This document shows, in pieces, positions 41,675 through 50,457 of a stretch of 64,000 bases of DNA. The stretch is taken from assembly GCA_017405675.1 (NCBI GenBank), contig JAFRAB010000023.1, positions 1 to 64,000 of the forward strand. The letters run 5' to 3'. The notes under the pieces are model-generated. The model did not search any database. It had not been told where the DNA came from and worked only from the letters and a program-made list of their open reading frames with translations. Source of the DNA: Erysipelotrichaceae bacterium. Its GTDB lineage: Bacteria > Bacillota_I > Bacilli_A > Erysipelotrichales > Erysipelotrichaceae. Position 1 is the stretch's first letter. Each line of letters opens with the position of its first letter. A program made the translations under genes and the position numbers.

Positions 41675-43807
41675 ATGAAAAAATCACTCAAATTAATTGC
41701 CTTAGTGATGGCAGTATTGATGATGCTCGTTGGCTGCAGTGGCGGCGGACAGGGCGGCGGCGATACTCCATCAGGCGGGGACAAGCCTTCTTCATTAGAC
41801 TATGAAAAGGGTACAGAATTAAGAGTTGCCGCTGGTTACAACAGCGACAAGACCGGTATCAGCTTCACAAACGCTGACGTAACCGGTTCAGGTATCACTC
41901 TTGCTGACGGTAAGACTTACCAGACAGGCGACTTCAAGCCAACATGGCAGCACTTATCTGAAAAGTTAGGAATCACTTTCATCGACAAGTATTCCGGACA
42001 GCAGGCTTCCAAGGAATTCCCTGTTTGGGAAAACCAGTTAGACCAGGTTGACATCGTTACCGGTACAACAGCTTTATTAAACGCTGCAGGTGCCAAGGGA
42101 ACATTAGTTAACTTAGCTGAATACTTAGATGTAATGCCTAACTTCAAGGCTTACTTAGCACAGAACCAGATCGCAAGATTATCAATCACTGGCGATACTT
42201 CAAATGGTGCCATTTACTTCTCACCATATTTCGACGGTAACGATGATATCGAAAGAATGCCTCTGGTAAGAGCTGATTTCGTTAAGAAGTTACTGGATAC
42301 AAATGGCTTCACAGGCGCTAACAGACCTTTAGCAGCATATGTATATCAGCCATATGTAACAGAAGACTACTCAGTTGAATCATTAACAGCAGACGGCACT
42401 GGCACTCAGACCATCACCAAGAAGGTCGGCGGCGCTAACAACATCATCGCCAAGATGAATGCTCAGCCATTAACAGGTGACCAGGCTGTCAAGATGTTCC
42501 AGGATTACATCGATGAAACATATGCGGGCGTTTATGCCAACAGATCTGATCTGTTCTTAGGTTACGATGCAGCCTGGGACGCTGATGAAATGGTAGCATT
42601 ATTAAGATGCGCTGTTGCTTCATTAAATGACAATGATGGCAACGCAATTGCTGGTTTATACTCTCGTGAAACTACTAACTTACAGAGAGAAGTTGACCTC
42701 ATCAGATTTGCCGGACACTTATTCGGCGTAAGAGGTCTGGAATCCAGACAGGAATCCTTATACTTCGATAAGGCTGGTCAGTTACATGATGCAAGACAGG
42801 AAGCTGATGCATACCTGGCAGTTGAAAGACTGAATCAGTTAGTTAAGGAAGGCTTAATTGCCGTAACTGGTTCTGTTAACTCAGGTAACTACCTCGAAAA
42901 GGATGCTGGCTTAATGTCATATGACTACAACCAGACTCAGACAATCATGAACAACACCAAGCTGGACAACGCAGCAGGTGAAGAATACACAGTTATCCTT
43001 GTTCCAGTAGCTAAGTGGGACGATGGCGACGGCGCTAAGTTCATGAGATTCACTGAATCATGGAGATCTGCAAAGACTGAAGGTTGGGCATTAACTGTTG
43101 CCGGCTGTGCAGCTGATACAAACAAGTTACATGCAGCATTAACACTGATCGACTATGCATTCTCAGTACAGGGCCAGATCACTATGTCTTATGGTCCGGA
43201 TGAATTCATCAAGGTTAAGGATGCTTCAGTTGAAGTTAAGACCTGGGACGATGTTGCCAAGAAGTATGAAACATTCGACTTCAACGGTACACAGATGCCA
43301 GTAGTAGCTGATGCTACATTCGCAGAATGCCAGAAGTTAACAGGCGGTAACTATACTAACTATGCAAGACAGTATTTAGGTTCAACCCTGAACGGCTTCC
43401 CTAAGTCACAGGCATTCGAATATCAGATGACTCATGCAATCGGTAAGAAGGGTGCTGCCATCATGTCTGCAGCTATCTCTAAGGGTATCCTGAAGCATCC
43501 ATTACTGACTGTTAATACAGCCAATATGTGGTATACACAGGTTCCAACCGTATTCCCAACAACTGCTGAACAGACTAACACTCTGAACGGCTACACTGAC
43601 TTAAGCACAAGATTCTCAACATCAAAGGGTGGCGAAAATGAATTCTACAACATCATCCTCAACGGATATGGTTCAATCGCCGGTGCTGAAACAAGTGCAC
43701 AGGGCTATGCTGATTTCGTTAAGAACAGCTGGTCAGGTCAGGCTTACTTATTAATTAAGCAGGCTCAGTGGAAAGTCTTAAGCGACTACTACAATTCAAA
43801 CCATTAA
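41675..43807 (+). CDS. extracellular solute-binding lipoprotein of the pectin oligosaccharide ABC importer
   Basis: A 710-residue lipoprotein. Signal peptide residues 1-20 with lipobox LVGC, lipidated at C21, followed by a Gly/Ser-rich linker. The rest is a large periplasmic-binding-protein-type domain, longer than the usual 420-560 residues. It captures oligosaccharides outside the cell for the LplB/LplC permeases. Codon choice differs from neighbours: leucine is mostly TTA, and ACA, GCA and CCA are frequent, whereas adjacent genes favour CTG, which suggests selection for high expression. AGGAAGGAAAG precedes the start and a strong hairpin follows the stop. Confidence 0.9.
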   Translation: MKKSLKLIALVMAVLMMLVGCSGGGQGGGDTPSGGDKPSSLDYEKGTELRVAAGYNSDKTGISFTNADVTGSGITLADGKTYQTGDFKPTWQHLSEKLGITFIDKYSGQQASKEFPVWENQLDQVDIVTGTTALLNAAGAKGTLVNLAEYLDVMPNFKAYLAQNQIARLSITGDTSNGAIYFSPYFDGNDDIERMPLVRADFVKKLLDTNGFTGANRPLAAYVYQPYVTEDYSVESLTADGTGTQTITKKVGGANNIIAKMNAQPLTGDQAVKMFQDYIDETYAGVYANRSDLFLGYDAAWDADEMVALLRCAVASLNDNDGNAIAGLYSRETTNLQREVDLIRFAGHLFGVRGLESRQESLYFDKAGQLHDARQEADAYLAVERLNQLVKEGLIAVTGSVNSGNYLEKDAGLMSYDYNQTQTIMNNTKLDNAAGEEYTVILVPVAKWDDGDGAKFMRFTESWRSAKTEGWALTVAGCAADTNKLHAALTLIDYAFSVQGQITMSYGPDEFIKVKDASVEVKTWDDVAKKYETFDFNGTQMPVVADATFAECQKLTGGNYTNYARQYLGSTLNGFPKSQAFEYQMTHAIGKKGAAIMSAAISKGILKHPLLTVNTANMWYTQVPTVFPTTAEQTNTLNGYTDLSTRFSTSKGGENEFYNIILNGYGSIAGAETSAQGYADFVKNSWSGQAYLLIKQAQWKVLSDYYNSNH

Positions 43808-43822
43808 TTTAAAAAAATAAAA

Positions 43823-43854
43823 ATCTCTGGTACCACGCCAGTGGTACCAGAGAT
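43823..43854 (+). other. strong inter-cistronic hairpin after the binding-protein gene
   Basis: A perfect 14-bp stem ATCTCTGGTACCAC / GTGGTACCAGAGAT with a GCCA loop. No T run follows on the plus strand, so it is not a normal terminator for the operon. It may protect the 3' end of the binding-protein message. On the minus strand it is followed by TTTTTATTTTTTT and would stop antisense transcription. Confidence 0.75.
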
Positions 43855-43875
43855 GCATTCCTGAGAGGTGATATT

Positions 43876-44439
43876 ATGTTTAAACCGCAAATGAAATTTC
43901 AGAAAATCTTATTTATCGCTTTAATGATTTTGTCAGGAGTAGTATTTGTTTACTCACTGGGAATAATGACAGATCTTTATGGCCTGTACCAGACTCAGGC
44001 ACTTGGCGGTGTCCCGGGTTCACAGATCTTTAACGATATGCAGGGTTATAACCATAACATGGTGCTGATTTCAATCGCACTTATTATAATCAGCTGTCTG
44101 CCGTTTGTATTTGCTTCCAACACCAGAAGAAAATACTACATCGGTAACACAGTTGCTACATACATTCAGGCATGTGCCTTTGTAGGAGCAGCAGTATATC
44201 TGGCAATAAATGTACTGAAGTTCAGAAGTCAGTTTGTAAATACAGTTGACTTCGCATACTATCAGACAATAGCTGAAGCCATGAACTTCATGTATACGGA
44301 TTCTACCGCCTACTTCATGGTCGGACTGGTAATTGCCGTATTGCTGATTGCAGGCGCGGCTGCTGCTGTATACAACTTAACTTGGAAAAATAAACTGGTT
44401 AAACAAGAAGACGCAATATTGAAAGGAGAAGTGAAATAA
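43876..44439 (+). CDS. uncharacterised four-helix membrane protein in the ABC operon
   Basis: A 187-residue protein with four hydrophobic segments (about 11-31, 62-82, 95-117, 143-168) and an outward loop of about 30 polar residues after the first helix (YQTQALGGVPGSQIFNDMQ). GAGAGG precedes the start; the stop overlaps the next start (TAATG). No family is recognised. Placement between the lipoprotein gene and a second ATPase gene points to an accessory role in the importer. Confidence 0.8.
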   Translation: MFKPQMKFQKILFIALMILSGVVFVYSLGIMTDLYGLYQTQALGGVPGSQIFNDMQGYNHNMVLISIALIIISCLPFVFASNTRRKYYIGNTVATYIQACAFVGAAVYLAINVLKFRSQFVNTVDFAYYQTIAEAMNFMYTDSTAYFMVGLVIAVLLIAGAAAAVYNLTWKNKLVKQEDAILKGEVK

Positions 44440-44912
44440 TGGATAAAGAGAGAATCAAGCTTGACAGAATGCGCTATGTCAAAGACTCCACTCCATCAAA
44501 TCTCGCAATACTTGCAGTTGTTTTTGACATTTTATACTTTGTTTTGATATATAAAATCAATGATGAATTCTTCTATAATTTCTCAATCGGCGTATCAGTA
44601 GTCGCCAACCTGCTGGTAATGCTGTTTGGTTTCTGGTGCTCAATTGAGGTTAAGAACTACCATGGTAAGTTCGGTTATCTGATGATCTTCCTTGGAATCG
44701 TTCAGATCGCCAGAATCTTCGTCTTCCCGATGCGTGCACATGCTGCCGTATCAACGGCAGGCGAACGGGCCGTACAGGTAATGAGCAATACTCAGTTCAT
44801 CCTGTCCATTGCCTATCTGGTACTTTCAGCTGCCTGCTTCATCGGCGGCGGACTGTTAAGCATGAAGAATTCAAAGACATTACAGGATCACCTGGCATCA
44901 TTAGAGAAGTAA
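44439..44912 (+). CDS. uncharacterised four-helix membrane protein in the ABC operon
   Basis: A 157-residue protein with four hydrophobic segments (about 20-38, 48-67, 77-95, 124-145) and charged ends. The start is inside the preceding stop, so the two are probably made in equal amounts and may form a complex. I recognise no family. A polar N-terminal segment (KERIKLDRMRYVKDSTPSN) precedes the first helix. Confidence 0.8.
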   Translation: MDKERIKLDRMRYVKDSTPSNLAILAVVFDILYFVLIYKINDEFFYNFSIGVSVVANLLVMLFGFWCSIEVKNYHGKFGYLMIFLGIVQIARIFVFPMRAHAAVSTAGERAVQVMSNTQFILSIAYLVLSAACFIGGGLLSMKNSKTLQDHLASLEK

Positions 44913-44928
44913 CAGAGAGGTAATATTT

Positions 44929-45993
44929 ATGGCAAGTCTATCATTACAGCATATAGATAAGATTTATGACAATAATGTTCAAGCTGTCTATGACTTCAAT
45001 ATTGATATCAAGGATGGTGAATTCATTGTCTTCGTAGGTCCTTCAGGATGCGGCAAGTCCACTACACTGAGAATGATTGCCGGTCTGGAAGATATTTCCG
45101 CCGGTAAGTTATACATCGATGACAAGGACTGCACAACACTCCCTGCCAAGGACAGAGATATCGCCATGGTTTTCCAGAACTATGCGTTATACGGACACAT
45201 GACAATTTATGAAAACATGGCCTTCTCACTGATGCTGGCCAAGGAAGATAAATATGTCATTCATGAAAAAGTCATGGCTGCCGCTGAGATCCTGGGTCTG
45301 ACTCAGGTACTTAACAGAAAGCCTAATCAGCTGTCTGGCGGTCAGAGACAGAGAGTTGCGATGGGTCGTGCCATCGTAAGAAACCCTAAGGTCTTCTTAT
45401 TCGACGAACCGTTATCTAACCTTGACGCCAAGTTAAGAGGATCAACAAGAAGAGAAATCAAACTGTTACATAAGAGATTAGGCACAACCATGATTTATGT
45501 AACTCATGACCAGACAGAAGCTTTGACCCTGGCTGACAGAATCGTCTGCATGTCCATGGGACATGTTCAGCAGATCGGTACTCCGCTGGAACTGTATGAC
45601 CATCCAAAGAATCTGTTCGTAGCTTCATTCATCGGCTTACCTCCAATGAACCTGTTCAACCTGAAGGTAGAAGGCGGCAAGTACTATGTTGAAGGCGTCG
45701 AGACTCATGTTCCGGCAAGAGTCGAAGAGGCCATCAGGAAGTCAGATAAGAAGGAATTCGTAATTGGTATCAGACCTGAGGACATCAGACTGGGTAATGA
45801 CTTCGTTCTCGATGTTAACCTCAATGAAAATACCGGTCACTTCACTCTGACCCATGGTAAGTTATTTGGTAAGACATCTGTTGCCAAGTTCAGAGACTGG
45901 CAGAGATTCGACATCGGAGATCAGGTTAAGGTTTCCTTCGATGAGGAAAAGGTACACCTGTTCGATGCCGAAACAACGGAAGCATTAATATAG
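44929..45993 (+). CDS. ABC transporter ATPase, MalK/UgpC type (second copy)
   Basis: A 354-residue ATPase with intact Walker A (GPSGCGKST), Q-loop (FQNYALYGHM), signature (LSGGQRQRVAMGRA) and Walker B (FLFDEPLSNLDA), plus a C-terminal TOBE-like domain (VIGIRPEDIRLG). It is clearly a paralogue of the ATPase at 38030. It sits among small membrane proteins rather than next to canonical permeases. A heterodimeric ATPase pair for the LplBC importer, or an ATPase for a separate importer made of the small membrane proteins, are both possible. Confidence 0.92.
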   Translation: MASLSLQHIDKIYDNNVQAVYDFNIDIKDGEFIVFVGPSGCGKSTTLRMIAGLEDISAGKLYIDDKDCTTLPAKDRDIAMVFQNYALYGHMTIYENMAFSLMLAKEDKYVIHEKVMAAAEILGLTQVLNRKPNQLSGGQRQRVAMGRAIVRNPKVFLFDEPLSNLDAKLRGSTRREIKLLHKRLGTTMIYVTHDQTEALTLADRIVCMSMGHVQQIGTPLELYDHPKNLFVASFIGLPPMNLFNLKVEGGKYYVEGVETHVPARVEEAIRKSDKKEFVIGIRPEDIRLGNDFVLDVNLNENTGHFTLTHGKLFGKTSVAKFRDWQRFDIGDQVKVSFDEEKVHLFDAETTEALI

Positions 45994-46006
45994 GGAGGAA
46001 CAATAC

Positions 46007-46555
46007 ATGGCTGAAAAAAGAAATAAAGGTTTTAAGGAATCCTGGCGTAAATTTATTGTTTCACTGAAAAAGAGACCTCATAACATTCCACTGTGCATGA
46101 TGGCAATCGCATTCGTTGTATATTCATTCAATCTTACCAAGATTTCCAATACGACAGCTGTTATCAACAGACCAATGATGGGTCTGTGTGAATTCGTAAT
46201 CATGCTGTTCTCCATTCTGGCATTCGTATGCTTCCTCAATGCTTATCCAAAGAGACAGAAGCCGATCCTGCCAATGGTTATCCTGCTGTATTTATTACAG
46301 GCAATTATCATTGCAGCTGACTTCATGTATCTGAAGAGAATTCAGGAAGGTCTGAAATCAATCGAGATCACAGCTGCCAGAATGTTCATTCCAAAGGCTC
46401 AGGCAATGCTGACAGTACACATCGTTCTGGTAATCATTACCGTTATTCTGATTGCCCTGATTCCTGTTCTCGGCAAATTACTCAGCAAGATCGATACTTC
46501 AGTTACTCTGGCTGAAAACAAGGATGTCAATATCGAACTGACAGACGATAATTAA
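46007..46555 (+). CDS. uncharacterised four-helix membrane protein in the ABC operon
   Basis: A 182-residue protein with a basic N-terminus and four hydrophobic segments (about 27-44, 56-76, 85-104, 133-155). A strong GGGAGG site precedes it. No recognised family. It follows the second ATPase by 13 bases and may be part of the same membrane complex. Confidence 0.78.
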   Translation: MAEKRNKGFKESWRKFIVSLKKRPHNIPLCMMAIAFVVYSFNLTKISNTTAVINRPMMGLCEFVIMLFSILAFVCFLNAYPKRQKPILPMVILLYLLQAIIIAADFMYLKRIQEGLKSIEITAARMFIPKAQAMLTVHIVLVIITVILIALIPVLGKLLSKIDTSVTLAENKDVNIELTDDN

Positions 46556-46564
46556 AATAATAGT

Positions 46565-47143
46565 ATGGCAAAAGAAAAAGACAAGACAGTAACACAAAGT
46601 GAGAAGGACTACTATAAGTTAAATACTGAAGCAGCAGACCGCCTCGCCAAAGCCCACAAGGGACAGGTGAGAAAAGTTTCTGATGAGGAAATTAACAAAT
46701 ATAAGAGTTCAAAACTGGGCTCCCTGCCTGTTTGGGTAAAGGCTCTGTTCATAAAATTCTGGTTTGCTGGTGCTGCTTGTTTTTTCTTTTACTGGGGACT
46801 GTCAGGCTATATACCTAACTGGCTTGACCAGATGCTGGTCTTAGGAGTCGGCTTGGGTATTCTGACTGATATTCTGACCAATAACGTATTAAGATTCTTC
46901 AGCGGTGAGGATAAGGAGTATTATCCGTACATGATGTTTCCTTCAGGAAAATACTGGACGTTTGTGGCTAACATAGCTTATGCGTTCCTGCTTCTGTTTC
47001 TCACCATACAGATATACAGAATCATACCGGTTGGTGTTGAACCTTTATTGTTCGGCATCGTCTATACGGCATTTGACATGCTGTTCATCACTTTAAAACA
47101 CAAAATCATCAGTGCAACAGGGAGGAAAGTAAATGAAGGATAA
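46565..47143 (+). CDS. uncharacterised membrane protein in the ABC operon
   Basis: A 192-residue protein with a charged N-terminus of about 55 residues and four hydrophobic segments after it (about 63-82, 90-108, 133-152, 162-178). No ribosome binding site is visible before ATG 46565, so translation may depend on coupling to the upstream gene. It overlaps the start of kdgK by 11 bases. Family unknown. Confidence 0.75.
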   Translation: MAKEKDKTVTQSEKDYYKLNTEAADRLAKAHKGQVRKVSDEEINKYKSSKLGSLPVWVKALFIKFWFAGAACFFFYWGLSGYIPNWLDQMLVLGVGLGILTDILTNNVLRFFSGEDKEYYPYMMFPSGKYWTFVANIAYAFLLLFLTIQIYRIIPVGVEPLLFGIVYTAFDMLFITLKHKIISATGRKVNEG

Positions 47144-48152
47144 AATTGTAGCATTCGGTGAAATAATGCTGAGACTGACTCCTCCTGATTATACGACCAT
47201 CAGTGAGGCCAAGAATTTCATTGCCAACTACGGCGGTGCTGAAGCCAATGTACTGGTTTCCCTGTCACATCTGGGACACGGCACCGACTTCATTACCAGA
47301 GTACCGGACAATCAGCTTGGTGAATCAGCTATCATGCATCTGAAAAGACACAGTGTCGGCACTTCACACATTCTGAGAGGATCATCAAACCTGGGAATGT
47401 ACTTTGTTGAAACGGGCTTTGGCGGACGTCCAAGCAAGGTCCTTTACAACAGAGCTCACAGTGCCATCACCAGAATTGATGTTGATGAACTGGATTACGA
47501 TGAAATCTTCAGAGATGCTGACTGGTTCCATATTTCCGGCATTACCCTGGCCATCCATGAGAAGTGCAGGGCAGTAGCCTACAAGTGTCTGGAGGCCTGT
47601 GAAAAACATGGCGTAAAGGTATCATTTGACTTCAACTACCGTTCTAAACTGTGGACCATTGAAGAAGCCAAACCTCATTTCCAGAAGGTCATACAGTATG
47701 TAGACGTTCTGTTCGCCAACTACTTCGACATCAATACGATGCTGGAAATTGAAGCAGACCCGATGCTGGAAACCATGGAAGAAAAGAGACTCGATGTTGC
47801 CAAGAAACTGATGGCTAAAACACATATTCAGTATGTGTTCGGTACTGACCGTATCGTGCATACCGCTACGGATAACTCATTATCCAGCTACTGCATCAAC
47901 AAGGACGGTATCAGTTTCAAGGAAGGACCGCTCAGATTCAGCATTTATGACAGGATTGGCGGCGGTGATGCCTTCTCAAGCGGTATCATCCACGGTCTGC
48001 TGAAGGACTTCGCTCATCCTAAATATGCGCTGAAGTTCGGTCTGGCAACCTCAGTTCTGAAACATACGGTATACGGTGACGCTTCCACCTTATCTGAAGA
48101 AGAAGTTACCGAATTCATTAATTCAAACGGCAACGCAGCCGTACAAAGATAG
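47133..48152 (+). CDS. kdgK: 2-keto-3-deoxygluconate kinase, PfkB family (first copy)
   Basis: A 339-residue PfkB-family sugar kinase. N-terminal FGEIMLRLTPP and YGGAEANVLVSLSHLG are typical of KdgK; the ATP/active-site motif DRIGGGDAFSSG contains the catalytic aspartate. It phosphorylates 2-keto-3-deoxygluconate to KDPG for the aldolase downstream. A paralogue with the same length is at 51452-52471, and both end in VQR. Start behind GGGAGG, overlapping the upstream membrane gene. Confidence 0.88.
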   Translation: MKDKIVAFGEIMLRLTPPDYTTISEAKNFIANYGGAEANVLVSLSHLGHGTDFITRVPDNQLGESAIMHLKRHSVGTSHILRGSSNLGMYFVETGFGGRPSKVLYNRAHSAITRIDVDELDYDEIFRDADWFHISGITLAIHEKCRAVAYKCLEACEKHGVKVSFDFNYRSKLWTIEEAKPHFQKVIQYVDVLFANYFDINTMLEIEADPMLETMEEKRLDVAKKLMAKTHIQYVFGTDRIVHTATDNSLSSYCINKDGISFKEGPLRFSIYDRIGGGDAFSSGIIHGLLKDFAHPKYALKFGLATSVLKHTVYGDASTLSEEEVTEFINSNGNAAVQR

Positions 48153-48164
48153 GAGAGTAAACAT

Positions 48165-49565
48165 ATGCGCGAATTTATGGGAAAGGATTTCCTGTTATCC
48201 AACGAAACAGCCAAGCATTTATATCATGATTACGCAGCCAAGATGCCGATCATTGACTATCACTGCCACATTTCACAGAAGGAAATCTATGAAGACAGAC
48301 AGTTTAACACCATCACTGAAGTATGGCTGGGCGGCGACCACTATAAGTGGAGACAGATGCGTGCCAACGGCATAGATGAAAAGTATATTACCGGCGATGC
48401 CAGCGACCTGGAAAAGTTCAAGGCCTGGGCTAAGACGCTTTCACATCTGATCGGCAATCCTCTTTATCACTGGTCACATCTGGAATTACAGAGATATTTC
48501 AACATTTACGAACCGTTAACGGAAGACAATGCTGAAGACATCTTCAACAGATGTAATGAAGTATTAAAGACTTTAAAAGTAAGAAAGATTCTGGAAGATT
48601 CCAAGGTCAACATCGTATGTACAACAGATGATCCATGCGATGATCTGCATTATCACCAGCTGATTAAGGAAGACAAGACCTTAAAGACAGTTGTCGTTCC
48701 TTGTTTCAGACCTGATAAGGCCAACAACATTGAAAAGGTTGATTACCTTGATTACATTGCCAGACTTGAAGGCGTCGTAGGCAGAAAGATCAATACTTTC
48801 GCCGAACTGTGCGGGGCAATTGATGAAAGAATTGAATTCTTCGCTTCAATGGGCTGCCGCGCCAGCGACCATGCTCTGGAATACATCATGTACAATCCGG
48901 CCAGTCCAGAAGAGATCGAAAGGATCTTCGCCAAGAGATTAGCTGGGGAAAAGGTTACCAGAGAAGAAGAACTGAAGTTCAAGACCGCATTCATGAGTCA
49001 TGTGGCTTCCGTATATCATAAGCTGGGCTGGGCAATGCAGCTGCACTATGGCTGTAAGCGTGACAATAACACGGACATGTTCAACAAGCTTGGACCTGAT
49101 ACCGGTTATGATACAATCAACAACTATGCACCGTCTGCTGAAATGGCTGACTTCCTGGACAGCCTGAACCGTGAAGGCAACCTGCCTAAGACCATCATTT
49201 ACTCACTGAACCCTGCTGACAACGCAGCCATCGTAACAACGATGAACTGCTTCCAGGGTGACGGTATCAGAGGAAAGATGCAGCACGGCAGTGCCTGGTG
49301 GTTCAATGACCACAAGATCGGCATGCAGGAACAGATGCAGACACTGGCTAATGACGGTATGCTTGCCAACTTCGTAGGCATGCTGACAGACTCCAGAAGC
49401 TTCCTGTCATACACCAGACATGAATACTTCAGAAGGATCCTGTGCGATTTCATCGGTACATTAGTTGAAAACGGTGAATATCCGGCTGATGAAAAGCTGC
49501 TGAAGGAAATCGTTGAAGACATTTCATACAACAACGCCGTAAACTACTTAGGTTTCAATGATTAG
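48165..49565 (+). CDS. uxaC: glucuronate/galacturonate isomerase
   Basis: A 466-residue uronate isomerase of the amidohydrolase superfamily. Motifs: PIIDYHCHISQKEIYEDRQF near residues 28-47, CTTDDPCDDLHYH, and the C-terminal FVGMLTDSRSFLSYTRHEYFRRILCDFIG. It converts D-galacturonate to D-tagaturonate, the first step before UxaB. TAGGAG precedes the ATG. Length is normal (E. coli UxaC is 470). The next gene starts within its last codons. Confidence 0.95.
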   Translation: MREFMGKDFLLSNETAKHLYHDYAAKMPIIDYHCHISQKEIYEDRQFNTITEVWLGGDHYKWRQMRANGIDEKYITGDASDLEKFKAWAKTLSHLIGNPLYHWSHLELQRYFNIYEPLTEDNAEDIFNRCNEVLKTLKVRKILEDSKVNIVCTTDDPCDDLHYHQLIKEDKTLKTVVVPCFRPDKANNIEKVDYLDYIARLEGVVGRKINTFAELCGAIDERIEFFASMGCRASDHALEYIMYNPASPEEIERIFAKRLAGEKVTREEELKFKTAFMSHVASVYHKLGWAMQLHYGCKRDNNTDMFNKLGPDTGYDTINNYAPSAEMADFLDSLNREGNLPKTIIYSLNPADNAAIVTTMNCFQGDGIRGKMQHGSAWWFNDHKIGMQEQMQTLANDGMLANFVGMLTDSRSFLSYTRHEYFRRILCDFIGTLVENGEYPADEKLLKEIVEDISYNNAVNYLGFND

Positions 49566-50457
49566 CATAGAGGGGAAAGAGTACAGCACTCTGAAGCAGG
49601 CTCTGGATGCCATAGACGGTGATAAGGTAATTGAGATCGACGGCTGTGTGCATGAACAGGTCGTCATCAACAAGCCGAATATCACTGTCAGAGGCGGAAC
49701 TATTGAATATGGTCTGGGAGCTTATGAAATACTGTCCGACGGGCTCAAAAGAGGCACTTTCAGGACCTTTACCGTATTTGTAGATGCAGATAACGTGACC
49801 TTTGAAAACGTCACTGTAATCAACAGTAACGGCTACAACGAAGGCCAGGCCATTGCCTTAATGATCGACGGCAATGACTTCAGGGCTGTCAACTCGGTTA
49901 TTTCCTCATATCAGGATACCCTGTTTCTGGGACCGCTGCCTGAAAGCGAATATGAAAAGGGCGGTTTCAGAGGACCGCTGGAACACAGGGAAAGAGTATT
50001 CCGCAAAGCCGTATTTGAGCACTGCCTCATAGAAGGTTCAGTTGACTTCATTTTCGGTGGGGGACAGGGTTACTTCCGTGACTGTGAAATAAGATCGCGC
50101 AACATACACCGCGAGATAAATGGTTACGTATGTGCGCCGAATACCCCGGCAGACAGACCTTACGGCTTCATATTTGATCACTGTGATTTCACCAGTGAGG
50201 AAAACATGGAGAATTCCGTATATCTGGCCAGACCATGGCGTGACTATGGCAAATGTCTGATCGTCAACAGTCATTTCGGAAAGCACATAAGAAAAGAAGG
50301 ATACAGTGACTGGGATAAGAAACATGCCCAGAAGACCTGTGAATTTAAGGAATTAAAAAACTCATCTGATAATCATACCGAGAGGGTAGAATGGATGAAG
50401 CAGGTGAGTGATCTAGATTTGGAATTTATAGACTCATTAAGCAAGGAGGAAAGATGA
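49558..50457 (+). CDS. pectin methylesterase (CE8), cytoplasmic
   Basis: A 299-residue right-handed beta-helix pectinesterase. Catalytic residues visible: Q119-D120 in SYQDTLFLG, D163 in GSVDFIFGGG, and R225 in YLARPWRDYGKC. It removes methyl groups from galacturonate. Unlike secreted plant-pathogen enzymes it has no signal peptide, so it should act on imported methylated oligogalacturonides. It overlaps uxaC by 8 bases and the next gene by one to four bases. Methanol is the by-product. Confidence 0.92.
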   Translation: MISIEGKEYSTLKQALDAIDGDKVIEIDGCVHEQVVINKPNITVRGGTIEYGLGAYEILSDGLKRGTFRTFTVFVDADNVTFENVTVINSNGYNEGQAIALMIDGNDFRAVNSVISSYQDTLFLGPLPESEYEKGGFRGPLEHRERVFRKAVFEHCLIEGSVDFIFGGGQGYFRDCEIRSRNIHREINGYVCAPNTPADRPYGFIFDHCDFTSEENMENSVYLARPWRDYGKCLIVNSHFGKHIRKEGYSDWDKKHAQKTCEFKELKNSSDNHTERVEWMKQVSDLDLEFIDSLSKEER

